A stretch of 64,000 nucleotides of DNA. Source: Anaerotignum faecicola. GTDB lineage: Bacteria; Bacillota; Clostridia; Lachnospirales; Anaerotignaceae. The stretch is from assembly GCA_024460105.1 (NCBI GenBank), contig JANFXS010000001.1:463895-527894 (forward strand), written 5' to 3'. Shown in pieces: positions 1 through 9,634 of this stretch. Every line of letters begins with the position of its first letter. The first letter of the stretch is position 1. The notes under the pieces were generated by a model. The model saw only the letters and a program-made list of their open reading frames with translations, made no database searches and had not been told where the DNA came from. A program made the position numbers and the translations under genes.

Positions 1-5
1 TGGAC

Positions 6-49
6 TTAAAAAAGTATATACGTCTGTTTTTAAAAATATATTTCAGACG
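6..49 (-). terminator. Possible weak terminator downstream of the MarR gene
   Basis: A 6-bp inverted repeat (CGTCTG at 21-26, CAGACG at 44-49) with a long AT-rich loop. Read on the minus strand it is followed by TATATACTTTTTT, so it could end the MarR transcript. The stem is short and the call is tentative. Confidence 0.3.
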
Positions 50-58
50 CAAAACCCT

Positions 59-499
59 TTACAGCAATTTTGAATCAAGTGTTTCAATTTTAGAAAATAT
101 TTCCTTCAGCATCGGTATATTCTCTTCCCCAATAACAGCCTTAACCCTCTCCTGCGCTTTCTTCCATTCTTCCATTCCGTCGGCTACCGTTTTTTCACCC
201 GCTCCTGTCAGCCTGATGTTTTTGTTCCTGTTGTCATGCCCGTCAATTTCTTCTATCAATTTTTTCTTTTTCAGTATGCCAAGCCCCCTGATAACAGTCG
301 TCCTGTCCAGCTTTGTAAACTGCGCAAGTTCGCTTTTATTGCATGTTTTTAATATATTAATGTTATTAAGGAGCGAAAACTGCGTTGTCGTTATATTCAG
401 TTTTTCAAACGCATTATCATAATATTTTGTAATAGTATTTGCGGCGCGCCTGAAATTAATGCAGTAGCACGGCGTATTCCTAGGTATAATTTTACTCAC
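59..499 (-). CDS. MarR-family transcriptional regulator
   Basis: A 146-aa winged-helix repressor of the MarR type. The helix-turn-helix and wing lie at about residues 52-95: NKSELAQFTKLDRTTVIRGL is the recognition region, followed by a wing containing DGHDNRNKNIRLT. Such proteins bind DNA as dimers and usually lose affinity on binding a phenolic ligand or on thiol oxidation. Two cysteines close together near the N-terminus (CYC, residues 11-13) could be redox-sensitive, but that is inference. Translation most likely starts at a GTG (497-499) placed 7 nt after AAAGGGG. It lies 88 bp downstream of the 3-hydroxyacyl-CoA dehydrogenase gene on the same strand, so the two may be cotranscribed. No target can be named from sequence. 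Confidence 0.85.
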   Translation of the reverse strand: MSKIIPRNTPCYCINFRRAANTITKYYDNAFEKLNITTTQFSLLNNINILKTCNKSELAQFTKLDRTTVIRGLGILKKKKLIEEIDGHDNRNKNIRLTGAGEKTVADGMEEWKKAQERVKAVIGEENIPMLKEIFSKIETLDSKLL

Positions 500-587
500 A
501 GCGTTCCCCTTTCCCGCTTTTTTAATACTGAATACATAAATAAATTTTACCTGCCCCGTACTTTCATGAGGTAATAAAATTCCTGCC

Positions 588-1535
588 TCAATCTTTGTGT
601 TCTTCCGTTCCGTATAACGCTTTATATAGCCTTATAAATTTTTCGTCCCTATTCTTAATAGCCTTCTCAGATTTTCCGTCGGAATAGTCATAAAACCCTT
701 TTCCCGTTTTAACGCCGTAATTTCCTCCCTGTGCAAGCGAATTAAGAAGCGGCGCTTCGCGGCTTACGCTCAAATCCGGAAAAAGATACCCGCAAATATT
801 TGAAAACGTATTAAGCCCTCCCAAATCGGCTGTTTCAAAAGGCCCTATACATGCATATCTGAAACCGACTCCGTATTTAACGGCGTCGTCAATGTCTTCA
901 ACTGTTGCCGCGCCGCTTTCCAAAATTGCCATGGCTTCCCTTAAAACGGCAAGCTGGATACGGTTGCCTATAAATCCCATTATTTCCTTTTTCAGCACAA
1001 CCGGTTTTTTGCCGATTTTTTCAGCCAGCGAATATACTGTATCTACAGTTTCGCCGTCTGTTTCACGCCCTTTGATTATTTCAACGAGTGGAACAAGGTG
1101 CGGCGGATTCCAAAAGTGCATGCCCGCAAAACGCTCCGGTTTTTTAACGGCCTCGGCCATTTCTGTGATGCTTAGCCCCGATGTATTTGTTGTAAGCACG
1201 GCGTGTTCCGGCGCAATTCCCGAAATTTCTTTCCAGAAAATATGCTTTTCGGCCATATTTTCCACTATGTTTTCAATCACAAAATCACAGTCAGCAAATT
1301 CCTTTTTGTCAGTTGTAAACTTTATGCTTTTTACAACGTTTTCAGAGCTTTCCTTCGTTGCCATGCCTTCTTTTATAAGGCCCTCCTGATTTATTGCAAT
1401 AAGTTTTCCCGCCCTTTCCAGGCCGCTTTCCGATCTGTTATAAAGCGCAACATTATACCCGTATTCCGCAAATATCTGCACTAAGGATATTCCCATCGTT
1501 CCTGCGCCCGCAATTACAATTTTGTTAATTTCCAT
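588..1535 (-). CDS. 3-hydroxyacyl-CoA dehydrogenase family protein
   Basis: A 315-aa NAD-dependent oxidoreductase. The N-terminal Rossmann fold opens with GAGTMGISLVQIFAEYGYNV. The central signature (NTSGLSITEMA, then MHFWNPPHLVPLVEI) carries the catalytic His, and GFIGNRIQ carries the conserved Asn. The C-terminal all-helical domain starts around residue 185. Family members oxidise L-3-hydroxyacyl-CoA (butyrate-type metabolism), but close relatives act on carnitine or gulonate, so the substrate is open. No thiolase, crotonase or butyryl-CoA dehydrogenase gene is adjacent, which weakens a plain Hbd assignment. I chose the ATG at 1535 over one seven codons upstream because AGGGGGAG sits 6-7 nt before it. 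The start lies 13 nt after the stop of the GGDEF/EAL gene, so the two are probably one transcript. Confidence 0.85.
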   Translation of the reverse strand: MEINKIVIAGAGTMGISLVQIFAEYGYNVALYNRSESGLERAGKLIAINQEGLIKEGMATKESSENVVKSIKFTTDKKEFADCDFVIENIVENMAEKHIFWKEISGIAPEHAVLTTNTSGLSITEMAEAVKKPERFAGMHFWNPPHLVPLVEIIKGRETDGETVDTVYSLAEKIGKKPVVLKKEIMGFIGNRIQLAVLREAMAILESGAATVEDIDDAVKYGVGFRYACIGPFETADLGGLNTFSNICGYLFPDLSVSREAPLLNSLAQGGNYGVKTGKGFYDYSDGKSEKAIKNRDEKFIRLYKALYGTEEHKD

Positions 1536-1548
1536 AAATATCTCCCCC

Positions 1549-4500
1549 TTAATCATTCCAAGGCATGCCGCTTATAAGCATCCCTTCATATTCTTCTTCC
1601 GGCAGTGGCATAGAATAAACATATCCCTGAATATAGTCGCATCCCATCTTCCGGAGTTCTTCCACCTGTTCCAAAGTTTCAACGCCTTCAACCACCGTGC
1701 GTATGCCAAGCCGCTTTGCCATTTGCAGCACGCTCTTAACTATTATATCATGCCTGCTCTTGTTTACTATCCTCCCGTAGAAAAACATTTTGTCAAGTTT
1801 AATCATATCAACAGGAAGATTCTGAAGGAGATTAAGGGAAGTATCCCCCGTGCCGAAATCATCCATTGTACATAAAAAACCGCATTGCTTCATTCCGTCT
1901 ATAATTTTTTCAAATTTATATGGGTTTTCAACAGCCGCGCTTTCGGTAAATTCAAGCTCAATTTCACCGTTTGATACGGAATACCTTTCTTTAACGGCCT
2001 TATACTTCTCTATGCAGTTAGGCCGCATAAGGGATATTTTTGAAATATTTACAGATATGCAGACTTGTTTTTTATGCTTTTCCTTCATCATTTTAATAAA
2101 TCGGCAGCTTTCTTCAAACATATACATATCAAGCTCCGCAATCTGCCCGCTCTTTTCAAGAACAGGTATAAATTCATCGGGATACGAAAATACGTTTCCG
2201 CCCCTAATCCACCGAGCAAGCGCTTCGGCTCTTTCCGGACCGCCCGCATTATCGCCGCCTACTGCCGCCTGAGGCTGGAAATACACTTCAATTTCCTTAT
2301 TTTGTATTGCGTGCGCGGCTTCGCTTTCAAGGTTAAAATACCTAAGCGATTCAAGCCTCAACGTATCGTCAAAAAACGCCATTTGGCTGCCGCCCTTGCC
2401 TTTAATGCGCTTCTGCGCCATATTGGCCCTGTTTATAATTTCCTCAAGAGTAATGTTTTTAAGCTCTTCCCTTTCTATTAAATAAATACCGGCAGAAAAC
2501 TCAACGCGAAAATATCTTTTTGCCAATTCTTTATATTCATTCAAGGCTTTTTCAAGCTTATTAAACAACTTGCCTATTTCCCCGATTTCCTTATATTTTT
2601 TAAGCAGTATAAACGTATCTGCCGAAACGCGGCAAAAAGTTTCATCCTCTGTTAAATACAGATCAAATACTTCCGCACAATAACTAAGGAGGCCATTGCC
2701 TTTGTCAAAACCGTAGGCGTCGTTAATGTATTTAAAGTTTTTAATATCAAAATACCACAGGGAATAATCATTTCCTTCAAATTCGTTAATGAGCCTTTCG
2801 GCTTCAATTTTAAAGCCGTCAAAACTTAAATACCCCGTAAGCATATCTCTATACCTGAGTTTTTTATTTTCTTCCCTAAGCGAATCTTTTTTTATCTGAG
2901 CCGCAAGATATGACGCCATAATCCTGGTTAAAGCCAAATCCGCCCAGTGTTTTTTGACATTGGCAATCCCTATCATCCCTTCAAGCTTGCCATCCACAAA
3001 TAGCGGCGTAATAAATATGGATTCCACATCAAACTCCCTCAAAAAATCATACGCATGAGGATCTGTTTCCTTAATGCCGTCTACACTGCTTATAACAACC
3101 TGCTTGCCGTTTTTAAGCGATTCCTGCCACAAAATCCGCACATCAGCCGAAACAGACGGAAAAATGCACTCCGAAAACCCATTTTCCCTGTTCCAGTACA
3201 CATTTGGCAAATTTCCGAAAAACTGTATATAAGTATGCTGTGCGTCGAAAAAACCGCACAGCGCCTTAAGCATATCCGCGACTGCCCCGGCCTTATTGGA
3301 GTCGAACAAAAGGGGGCTTAAAAATCCATTGAGAAGCCTTTGGCTTTCAAGGTTTTCTTCAAGCACTTTCCTTACCCTTCCCGTTTCCGATATGTCCATG
3401 GCTATTTCCATGCGGACAATTTTCCCGTTCCACTCCGCCAGTTTGTCTTTAAGCAGATATTCGTGGTTTGTAATCGGATTTTTGAAAGACCAAATCAGGT
3501 ACTCGTCTTTTTTCAAAAGGCGGTTTGTACAGAACAGGCAAGGGCTGTCCCTCTCCTGAAGCACTTCATAACATTTGCGTCCCTTATAATTGCCCCATCG
3601 CCTTTCGGCAAGCCCCGGCTTTTGGGAAATAATTTCATATAGTTCATATGTATTAAGGTCGCTGAAATAAAGGAAGTCATTGTCGTTTTCAAGCATAAAA
3701 CGCTCGCTTGCATTAATCGAGTAGCCGCTTATTATTTTTGAAAATATTTCGCTGGGGCCATTTTTACAGCTTGCAATGCTTTTAATATTCTTTTCTGTTT
3801 TTCCCACGTCATAAAGTACGCCCCTGTTTTTTCCAAGCCTTTTCGCTTCATAAAGGGCCGAATCGGCTTTTTCGTAAAGCGAATCCAAATTCCTGCCGTC
3901 TTTCGGATAAACGGCGGCGCCTACGCTTATAAATACGGAAGTAATCCATTTTTCATCGTTTCCGGTTCCCGAAAAAACGCGCTGCAAAAGTTTCAGTTTC
4001 TTTTCGGCTTCTTTCCCACCTTGTATATTTTTCATGAATACGATAAATTCGTCGCCGCCGAGCCTGCCGATAATATCGCTTTCCCTGAAAGAATGTTTCA
4101 GCATCCGCGCAACAAACTTTATAACTTTATCTCCTTCCATATGTCCGTAAGTATCGTTTATCTTTTTAAAATCATCTATATCTACGATAAACAAAGCTCC
4201 ACATTTATCGCCATTGCGTATTATGTATTCGGCTATTTTCCTTTCTATACTTTTCCTGTTGTAAAGCCCCGTAAGGGAATCGGTTTGGGCTTCGGTTTCA
4301 AGATCGTATTTGTCTGAAATGTCTTCGATTTTTCCAACTATACGCCGTACCGTGCCGTTTTTTCCGCGCAGTATTGCCGCTGTAATTTTGCACCAGATGT
4401 ACCTGTCCTCGGTTTCATGATTTATCCTTATTTCAATAGGATCGCGTTCAACGCCGCCGCTTATGTCGTCCAGAAAATCCCTAAACTTTTCCGAATCGTC

Positions 4501-5646
4501 TTCATGTATATGCATGAAGCTTTCATCTATGGAAAACCTTGACGAACGACCGAAAAGTTCGGTATATGTGTCGCTTACAACAAAATTTTTTTCGTCTATA
4601 TCATATTCAAGTATTACATCCTGTGAACTTTCGGCAAGTATCCTATACCTTTCCTCATTCCACAAAAGTTTTATTTTATCCTCGGAGCTTTGCCTGAATC
4701 GGTTTTCAAATATAAGTATTACAAGGAATATGAGCATCAGAAAACAAATGGATATAGAAATTTCAAGGATTACTCCGTTATCAATTACAAAGCCGAACTC
4801 CTTTTCCATTAAACTTTTGTCGTAAATCGAAACGAGATGCATCCCCTTCGCTCCAAGCGGCTGGCACAGCATATATACGCAGTTTTGGCCTATATTATAC
4901 ACGGACGTTCCATTCCCTCCGGAAGCCAGCCTTTTCCTTAGCGTTTTGCCCGTTTCTTCCAACCCTTCCGTATTAATATACGCTTCAACTATATTGTCCC
5001 CTGTTTTAAGGCCGTCTCCGCCGTCGTATCTTTTCGCAAGTATATTTCCGAAATCGTCCACAATAAATCCCCTGGCCGCATAAGCATCCATATCTTCCCA
5101 AATCGATTCCGCAAGCCAGTTTGTATCCGCTACCGCCGCTATGACAAACTCAACCCTGCCGCCGTCGAATACGGGGACGCTCATTATAAAATATCCTTTT
5201 GCGCCTTCACCGGAAGATATTGTATAATTTCCGGCAAACCTCATGCCGTTTAAAGCCTCGGAAATAAACTCCTCAGAGCCGGTCAGTTTAACGTTTCCCA
5301 TTGAATATATTTCCCCGTATTCAGCCGACATAACAAAAACCGAGGTGAATGTCCCGTCAAGCGAACCGAACTTTTTAAAAAACCTTTCGACCGTTTCGCT
5401 TTCTTTGCCTTCCTCCGCTATTTCAATAATATCCCCCAAATTGTCGAGGGAATCAAACTTGGAATCAAGCTTTGTTTTAAACACCCGGCTTTCCTTTTCC
5501 GCAAGCGTTTTTATGGATAAAGCCGTTATCTCGCCTATGCCGCGATCTATTTTTTTATTATATGTATTAACGGAATATATATACCCGACAATAATCATAG
5601 CAAAAAGAAATACTATCCCGAAAATAAACCCAGAGTTCTTCTTCAT
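1549..5646 (-). CDS. Membrane-bound GGDEF/EAL cyclic-di-GMP protein with dual GGDEF domains
   Basis: A 1365-aa signalling protein. In order: transmembrane helix (about 8-28), extracytoplasmic sensor of roughly 260 residues (Cache-like by position), second helix (about 295-318), PAS domain (about 335-445), GGDEF domain with intact LGGDEF near residue 531, a PAS-like segment with CLFC near 703, a GAF-like region, a second GGDEF-like domain, and an EAL domain. The second GGDEF motif is replaced by RVSADTF near 1007, so that copy is probably not a cyclase. The EAL domain keeps EALARW (about 1139), VNIS, EFTES, DDFGTG (about 1262), EGVET (about 1319) and QGY, so phosphodiesterase activity is expected. 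The protein could make or break c-di-GMP according to an external ligand. It appears cotranscribed with the downstream dehydrogenase. Confidence 0.9.
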   Translation of the reverse strand: MKKNSGFIFGIVFLFAMIIVGYIYSVNTYNKKIDRGIGEITALSIKTLAEKESRVFKTKLDSKFDSLDNLGDIIEIAEEGKESETVERFFKKFGSLDGTFTSVFVMSAEYGEIYSMGNVKLTGSEEFISEALNGMRFAGNYTISSGEGAKGYFIMSVPVFDGGRVEFVIAAVADTNWLAESIWEDMDAYAARGFIVDDFGNILAKRYDGGDGLKTGDNIVEAYINTEGLEETGKTLRKRLASGGNGTSVYNIGQNCVYMLCQPLGAKGMHLVSIYDKSLMEKEFGFVIDNGVILEISISICFLMLIFLVILIFENRFRQSSEDKIKLLWNEERYRILAESSQDVILEYDIDEKNFVVSDTYTELFGRSSRFSIDESFMHIHEDDSEKFRDFLDDISGGVERDPIEIRINHETEDRYIWCKITAAILRGKNGTVRRIVGKIEDISDKYDLETEAQTDSLTGLYNRKSIERKIAEYIIRNGDKCGALFIVDIDDFKKINDTYGHMEGDKVIKFVARMLKHSFRESDIIGRLGGDEFIVFMKNIQGGKEAEKKLKLLQRVFSGTGNDEKWITSVFISVGAAVYPKDGRNLDSLYEKADSALYEAKRLGKNRGVLYDVGKTEKNIKSIASCKNGPSEIFSKIISGYSINASERFMLENDNDFLYFSDLNTYELYEIISQKPGLAERRWGNYKGRKCYEVLQERDSPCLFCTNRLLKKDEYLIWSFKNPITNHEYLLKDKLAEWNGKIVRMEIAMDISETGRVRKVLEENLESQRLLNGFLSPLLFDSNKAGAVADMLKALCGFFDAQHTYIQFFGNLPNVYWNRENGFSECIFPSVSADVRILWQESLKNGKQVVISSVDGIKETDPHAYDFLREFDVESIFITPLFVDGKLEGMIGIANVKKHWADLALTRIMASYLAAQIKKDSLREENKKLRYRDMLTGYLSFDGFKIEAERLINEFEGNDYSLWYFDIKNFKYINDAYGFDKGNGLLSYCAEVFDLYLTEDETFCRVSADTFILLKKYKEIGEIGKLFNKLEKALNEYKELAKRYFRVEFSAGIYLIEREELKNITLEEIINRANMAQKRIKGKGGSQMAFFDDTLRLESLRYFNLESEAAHAIQNKEIEVYFQPQAAVGGDNAGGPERAEALARWIRGGNVFSYPDEFIPVLEKSGQIAELDMYMFEESCRFIKMMKEKHKKQVCISVNISKISLMRPNCIEKYKAVKERYSVSNGEIELEFTESAAVENPYKFEKIIDGMKQCGFLCTMDDFGTGDTSLNLLQNLPVDMIKLDKMFFYGRIVNKSRHDIIVKSVLQMAKRLGIRTVVEGVETLEQVEELRKMGCDYIQGYVYSMPLPEEEYEGMLISGMPWND

Positions 5647-5859
5647 AAAAATTCAATCCTTCGCAATATTTGAAAACCACCCATATAATATATGACATTA
5701 TAACATACATATCTTTTAAGGTAAACAATTCAAAACAACGTAATCTAAACTGCTTTTAAGGCGCAAAAGTAAGGCTTTAGTTTAAAAAACATTTAAATAA
5801 CGGATAAAAACACGCTGTGGAAAATATAATTGTAATAAAATCCCTTTGGGAGGCTAATT

Positions 5860-6294
5860 ATGAGCGATAATAAAATTTATGAAATTGCGAGAATGATAAA
5901 CAATTCGTCGCCGCTGAACGAGGACGTGGTAAACGCCTTGGAGGTACTGAGGAATAATTTTCAAAACAACTACGTACGCCGTCTTGTCCACGCGGCCGGC
6001 AGCGAAGCCGAAAAGGCTAAAACGCATCCCAGCCGTGAAGTTGTTCTTCTGAAGGCATTAAAAAGCTTCGGCGATAAAAATTCCATGCGAAATATAGACA
6101 GGGCTATAGAAATGCTTACCACATTCCAGGCAATTAATAATGTACAGTACACATTAAATACATTGAAGCAGAACCAAACTTCCATACAAATGAAAAGCAG
6201 CTTGGCAAAAAATCATCCGGCCGATATAATCAGCCCTTCAAGCATAAATATAGCCGGCCTGCTTTTAACTATGGAGCTTTTAAAAAGTATGTAA
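5860..6294 (+). CDS. Hypothetical 144-aa protein
   Basis: I do not recognise this protein. It starts with ATG 7 nt after GGGAGG and is followed by a strong terminator, so it is a real single-gene unit. It is mostly helical and polar, with a basic patch (NNYVRRLVHAAGSEAEKAK) near residues 37-55. It ends in a hydrophobic stretch (INIAGLLLTMELLKSM) that might be a weak membrane or packing helix. No signal peptide or cysteine is present. It is divergent from the GGDEF/EAL gene, with which it shares a 213-bp intergenic region, and convergent with spoVG. Function unknown. Confidence 0.75.
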   Translation: MSDNKIYEIARMINNSSPLNEDVVNALEVLRNNFQNNYVRRLVHAAGSEAEKAKTHPSREVVLLKALKSFGDKNSMRNIDRAIEMLTTFQAINNVQYTLNTLKQNQTSIQMKSSLAKNHPADIISPSSINIAGLLLTMELLKSM

Positions 6295-6314
6295 CCGCCC
6301 CGCACAACATAATT

Positions 6315-6352
6315 AAAAAAGCCCGTATCCTTCAAAGGGAACGGGCTTTTTT
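6315..6352 (+). terminator. Rho-independent terminator after the 144-aa gene
   Basis: A 12-bp perfect stem (AAAAAAGCCCGT / ACGGGCTTTTTT) with a 14-nt loop. It lies 20 nt after the stop codon and ends in six T on the plus strand. Confidence 0.9.
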
Positions 6353-6387
6353 AACGCTTTAAGCAAAAAAAGCTTTTATAACGGCGT

Positions 6388-6668
6388 ATACCTTCGGTTT
6401 GCAAGGGCACATACGCCCCACAAGGAAAAAATTTCCGCATTTCTGCGCTGCATAAGCTTGCCATAGGATCCGCTGTGCCGGCGCATATGCGCCTTGAACT
6501 GCAAAAATTTTTCCCTTGTGAGGCCGGAAAGTTTTAGCGAACGTCATCGGAATAAGCGCAAGGCAAAAACGAGCAGGCGCCACGGTTCCTACGGCAAGCG
6601 GCTTTAACACAGCTATTGCGCCGCTGACGTCCGTTAAAACCGTGTGTGCTCTTGTAAACTGAAGCTAT
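6388..6668. repeat. Structured dispersed repeat, copy A (full length, about 281 bp)
   Basis: Non-coding element bounded by an imperfect terminal inverted repeat of about 27 bp (CTTCGGTTTGCAAGGGCACA on the left; TGCTCTTGTAAACTGAAG on the right). Two further inverted repeats are nested inside. One is closed by CCCCACAAGG and CCTTGTGAGG and contains the palindrome GGCGCATATGCGCC. The other is closed by GTTTTAGCG and CCGTTAAAAC. The whole could fold as a closing stem with two long arms. It matches the element at 28767-29046 along its length. It sits between the convergent 144-aa gene and spoVG, flanked by a terminator on each side, so it is insulated from both. The reading frame crossing it (6359-6610) has no RBS and is not a gene. 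Confidence 0.8.
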
Positions 6669-6707
6669 GATAAATATTTATGGCTTTTAAAAAATGTTCA
6701 AAAATAC

Positions 6708-6757
6708 AAAACAGGATTTTCGATTCGGCTTAAACGCCGTTCAAAAATCCTGTTTTT
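6708..6757 (-). terminator. Terminator after spoVG
   Basis: AAAACAGGATTTT (6708-6720) pairs with AAAAATCCTGTTTTT (6743-6757), with an inner CGGC/GCCG stem. Both ends carry A/T runs, so it can act in either direction. It lies 87 nt beyond the spoVG stop. Confidence 0.8.
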
Positions 6758-6843
6758 ACAACGCGGCTATTCCCCGCGTTCCATTAAAATATTATTTTCC
6801 TAAATATAAGCCGCAATGTTTCTTTGCCTTAAGAGCAAATTTC

Positions 6844-7137
6844 TCAGATTTCCGTCGGCTCCCCTTCCAATGCTTCGGCTTCTTCCAATGCCTCTTCATA
6901 CTTTTTAAGTACCACGTCTTGGATCTTCTCTCTTGTAGATGCATTTATCGGATGCGCAATATCCCTAAATCCGCCCTCGCCGGTCTTTCTGCTCGGCATA
7001 GCAATAAAAAGGCCTTCATCTCTTTCAATGACCTTTATATCGTGGACAACAAACTCATTGTCAAACGTAACTGAAATAACAGCCTTCATTTTGCCTTCTT
7101 TGTTGACTTTCCTAACCCTTACATCAGTAATTTCCAT
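6844..7137 (-). CDS. spoVG: Septation/sporulation regulator SpoVG
   Basis: A 97-aa protein with the full SpoVG signature: [11 protein letters not shown] at the start, [14 protein letters not shown] in the middle, then [10 protein letters not shown] and [13 protein letters not shown]. SpoVG proteins are small site-specific DNA/RNA-binding dimers affecting septation, sporulation and, in several Firmicutes, envelope or virulence genes. The C-terminal tail ([17 protein letters not shown]) is acidic and variable, as usual. An AGAAGGGTGG ribosome site precedes the ATG. It lies 56 bp after glgD on the same strand, so readthrough from the glycogen genes is possible. I saw no convincing sigma-H promoter in the short gap. 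Confidence 0.97.
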   Translation of the reverse strand: MEITDVRVRKVNKEGKMKAVISVTFDNEFVVHDIKVIERDEGLFIAMPSRKTGEGGFRDIAHPINASTREKIQDVVLKKYEEALEEAEALEGEPTEI

Positions 7138-7193
7138 AATTAGTCCACCCTTCTTTTGTCGTCTTAACGCGTTAGCATTGGTATAAGCGCCGT

Positions 7194-8309
7194 TTATAAA
7201 ACGGTGCCTTTTTTTAATATAACCGGTTTATTTTTTTCGCCGATTATATGCCTTCCCTCCGATATAATAACATTTTTGTCGAAAATAACATTTTCAATAA
7301 CACAGTTATTTCCTATATAACATCCTTCCATCAATATGCTGTCCTTAACGCTTGTATTTTCGCCGATATATATTCTCCTGAAAAGCACGGAACCCTCAAC
7401 CCTGCCGTTAATAATGCTCCCTCCGCCGCTGATTGTATTTTTAACTTCGGCGCATGCATTATACTTAACGGGCGGTTCGTCTTTCAGTTTTGTTGTAGTA
7501 TACGGGTATTCCTTTACAAAAATATCCCTAATCTCTTTTTTAAGGAAATCCATATTAGTCTGGTAATAGTCCGAAATTCCTCCGCCCACGCAACTCCAAT
7601 AGCCGTCGAACTTATATCCGTAAATGTTAAGCTTTCGGCGAAAACGTACTATAATATCTTTAACAATATCATATCGCCCTTCCGGAACAATTTCTTCAAG
7701 CAGTTCTATCAAAAGCGTCCTTGATATAACATAAATCCCGAGAGAAGCGTTATTTGTCTGCGGCTCCAACGGTTTCTCTTCAAAATCCACAACCCTTCCG
7801 TCATCGTTTACGTTCATAATGCCAAGCCTTGTCAGATCCTTATCGTGCATTTGTTTATACACAACGGTTATATCCGCTTTTTTAGCCGCATGGTATTCAA
7901 GCACCTGCCTGTAATTCATTTTATACACCGAATCGCCCGACGCTATAACCACATAAGGCTCGTTGCTCTTTTTAAGGAACGAAATATTTTGATATATGGA
8001 ATCCGCCGTCCCTCTGAACCAAAAATTGTTGTCGCTGCTTATAAACGGAGTAAATATGAAAAGCCCGCCCTGCTTGCGTCCGAAGTCCCACCATTTTGAG
8101 CTTGATAAATGGTCGTTCAGGGAACGCGAATTATACTGGGTAATAACCGCGACTTTGTTAATGCGGGAATTTGCCATATTGCTTAAAGGAAAATCAATAG
8201 CCCTGTAGCAGCTGCCGACAGGCATGGCCGAAGCCGCCCTTGTTATTGTTAAATCGCCAAGGCGCATCTCGCTGTTGCCGCCTGCCAATATAATACCTAT
8301 AGCTTTCAT
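7194..8309 (-). CDS. glgD: GlgD, regulatory subunit of glucose-1-phosphate adenylyltransferase
   Basis: A 371-aa nucleotidyltransferase-fold protein with a C-terminal left-handed beta-helix. It resembles GlgC, but the nucleotide loop reads [13 protein letters not shown] instead of the canonical GGxGxRLxxLT, as expected for the GlgD subunit that modulates rather than catalyses. It retains [14 protein letters not shown] and ASGDSVYKM. With GlgC it forms the ADP-glucose pyrophosphorylase of Clostridia and Bacilli, the committed step of glycogen synthesis. Its ATG overlaps the glgC stop by two bases (ATGA), which indicates translational coupling. No glycogen synthase or branching enzyme is in the window. 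Confidence 0.95.
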   Translation of the reverse strand: MKAIGIILAGGNSEMRLGDLTITRAASAMPVGSCYRAIDFPLSNMANSRINKVAVITQYNSRSLNDHLSSSKWWDFGRKQGGLFIFTPFISSDNNFWFRGTADSIYQNISFLKKSNEPYVVIASGDSVYKMNYRQVLEYHAAKKADITVVYKQMHDKDLTRLGIMNVNDDGRVVDFEEKPLEPQTNNASLGIYVISRTLLIELLEEIVPEGRYDIVKDIIVRFRRKLNIYGYKFDGYWSCVGGGISDYYQTNMDFLKKEIRDIFVKEYPYTTTKLKDEPPVKYNACAEVKNTISGGGSIINGRVEGSVLFRRIYIGENTSVKDSILMEGCYIGNNCVIENVIFDKNVIISEGRHIIGEKNKPVILKKGTVL

Positions 8310-9586
8310 AATTCAACCCCCTCTTTTATGATGGATAATCCGCTTCCAAGCTTCATATCAGGGTAGTCTTGTGCCGATGTAAAGCCGTAAATAACACAGT
8401 TTTTGCCTATCTCAACGCCGGGAGGCACCACTGTTTTTTCTCCCAGTACGGTAATTCCGGTATTGTATATTTTAGGCTGGTTAATACAAGGTATGTTGTC
8501 GCCGACGCCCATTTTAACATTTTCGCCTATTATACATCCTTCGTCTATTATGCACCTGTCGATCACAGCCCCTTTTTCTATCCTGCAGCCTGACATAATA
8601 ATCGAATCTTTAATAAACGCGCCTTCGGCAACTTCAACATTCGGGCTTAAAACCGAGTTATGTACCTCGCCGTATATTTCGCATCCGTCCGAAACAATGC
8701 TTTGCCTTATAACCGCATTTTCTCCGGTGTACTGCGGAGGCTGCTGTTCGGCGTTTGTATATATTTTCCAAAAGTCTTCATAGAGGTTAAACGACGGCAG
8801 AGTTTTTATAAGCTCCATATTAGCCTGCCAATAACTTTCAATTGTTCCGACGTCTTTCCAGTAATCCTTAAACCTGTAGGCATACATAATTTCGCCGTTA
8901 TTAAGCATTGCGGGTATTATATGGTTTCCGAAATCGCTGTCGGGATGTATTTTGCTGTCGGTAATGAGAGCTTTCCTGAGCTTATCCCATGTAAAGATAT
9001 AAATTCCCATGCTGGCAAGGTTGCTCTTCGGATTTACAGGTTTTTCTTCAAATTCATAAATAAAATCGTCGTCTTTTGTATTCATAATGCCGAAACGCCC
9101 GGCTTCTTCAAAAGGCACTTCCAAAACCGCTATCGTTGCGGCGGCATTTTTTTCCTTATGGAATTCAAGCATTTTAGAGTAATCCATCTTGTAGATATGG
9201 TCGCCTGAAAGAACCAGGACATATTCCGGATCGTTTTCATCGATATATTCGATATTTTGATAAATAGCATTAGCCGTGCCCATAAACCATTCGCCGCTGT
9301 CGCCGCCTTTTACATGGGGGGCGAGAATTGTAACTCCTCCCCTTTTTCTGTCCAGATCCCACGGTATGCCTATGCCTATGTGCTGGTTAAGCCTTAACGG
9401 CTGATATTGGGTCAGGACGCCGACGTTATAAACTCCTGAATTTATACAGTTGCTGAGCGGAAAGTCTATTATCCTGTACATGCCTCCGAAAGCAACAGCC
9501 GGTTTAGCTATTTTCTTAGTCAAAATACCAAGCCTGCTTCCCTGCCCGCCGGCAAGGAGCATTGCAATCATTTCATTTTTACTCAT
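8306..9586 (-). CDS. glgC: Glucose-1-phosphate adenylyltransferase, catalytic subunit
   Basis: A 426-aa enzyme that converts glucose-1-phosphate and ATP to ADP-glucose and pyrophosphate for glycogen synthesis. The N-terminal catalytic domain shows [35 protein letters not shown] and [12 protein letters not shown]; the C-terminal third is a left-handed beta-helix of hexapeptide repeats. I place the start at 9586 ([11 protein letters not shown]) rather than the upstream in-frame ATG at 9634, because GGGGGGAT sits 8-9 nt before it and the family normally begins just before the LLAGG loop. It leads a glgC-glgD pair. Confidence 0.96.
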   Translation of the reverse strand: MSKNEMIAMLLAGGQGSRLGILTKKIAKPAVAFGGMYRIIDFPLSNCINSGVYNVGVLTQYQPLRLNQHIGIGIPWDLDRKRGGVTILAPHVKGGDSGEWFMGTANAIYQNIEYIDENDPEYVLVLSGDHIYKMDYSKMLEFHKEKNAAATIAVLEVPFEEAGRFGIMNTKDDDFIYEFEEKPVNPKSNLASMGIYIFTWDKLRKALITDSKIHPDSDFGNHIIPAMLNNGEIMYAYRFKDYWKDVGTIESYWQANMELIKTLPSFNLYEDFWKIYTNAEQQPPQYTGENAVIRQSIVSDGCEIYGEVHNSVLSPNVEVAEGAFIKDSIIMSGCRIEKGAVIDRCIIDEGCIIGENVKMGVGDNIPCINQPKIYNTGITVLGEKTVVPPGVEIGKNCVIYGFTSAQDYPDMKLGSGLSIIKEGVEL

Positions 9587-9634
9587 GCCATCATCCCCCC
9601 GCATATCCATGTCCGTATGGATAATTTTTGTCAA

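Noticed and set aside
2590-2640. The second GGDEF domain as an active cyclase
   Set aside because: The catalytic GGDEF is replaced by SADTF, so synthesis of c-di-GMP there is unlikely.
6359-6610. An 83-codon frame in repeat copy A, considered as a possible transposon protein
   Set aside because: No ribosome site, no transposase motif, and the equivalent part of copy B is not open in the same way.
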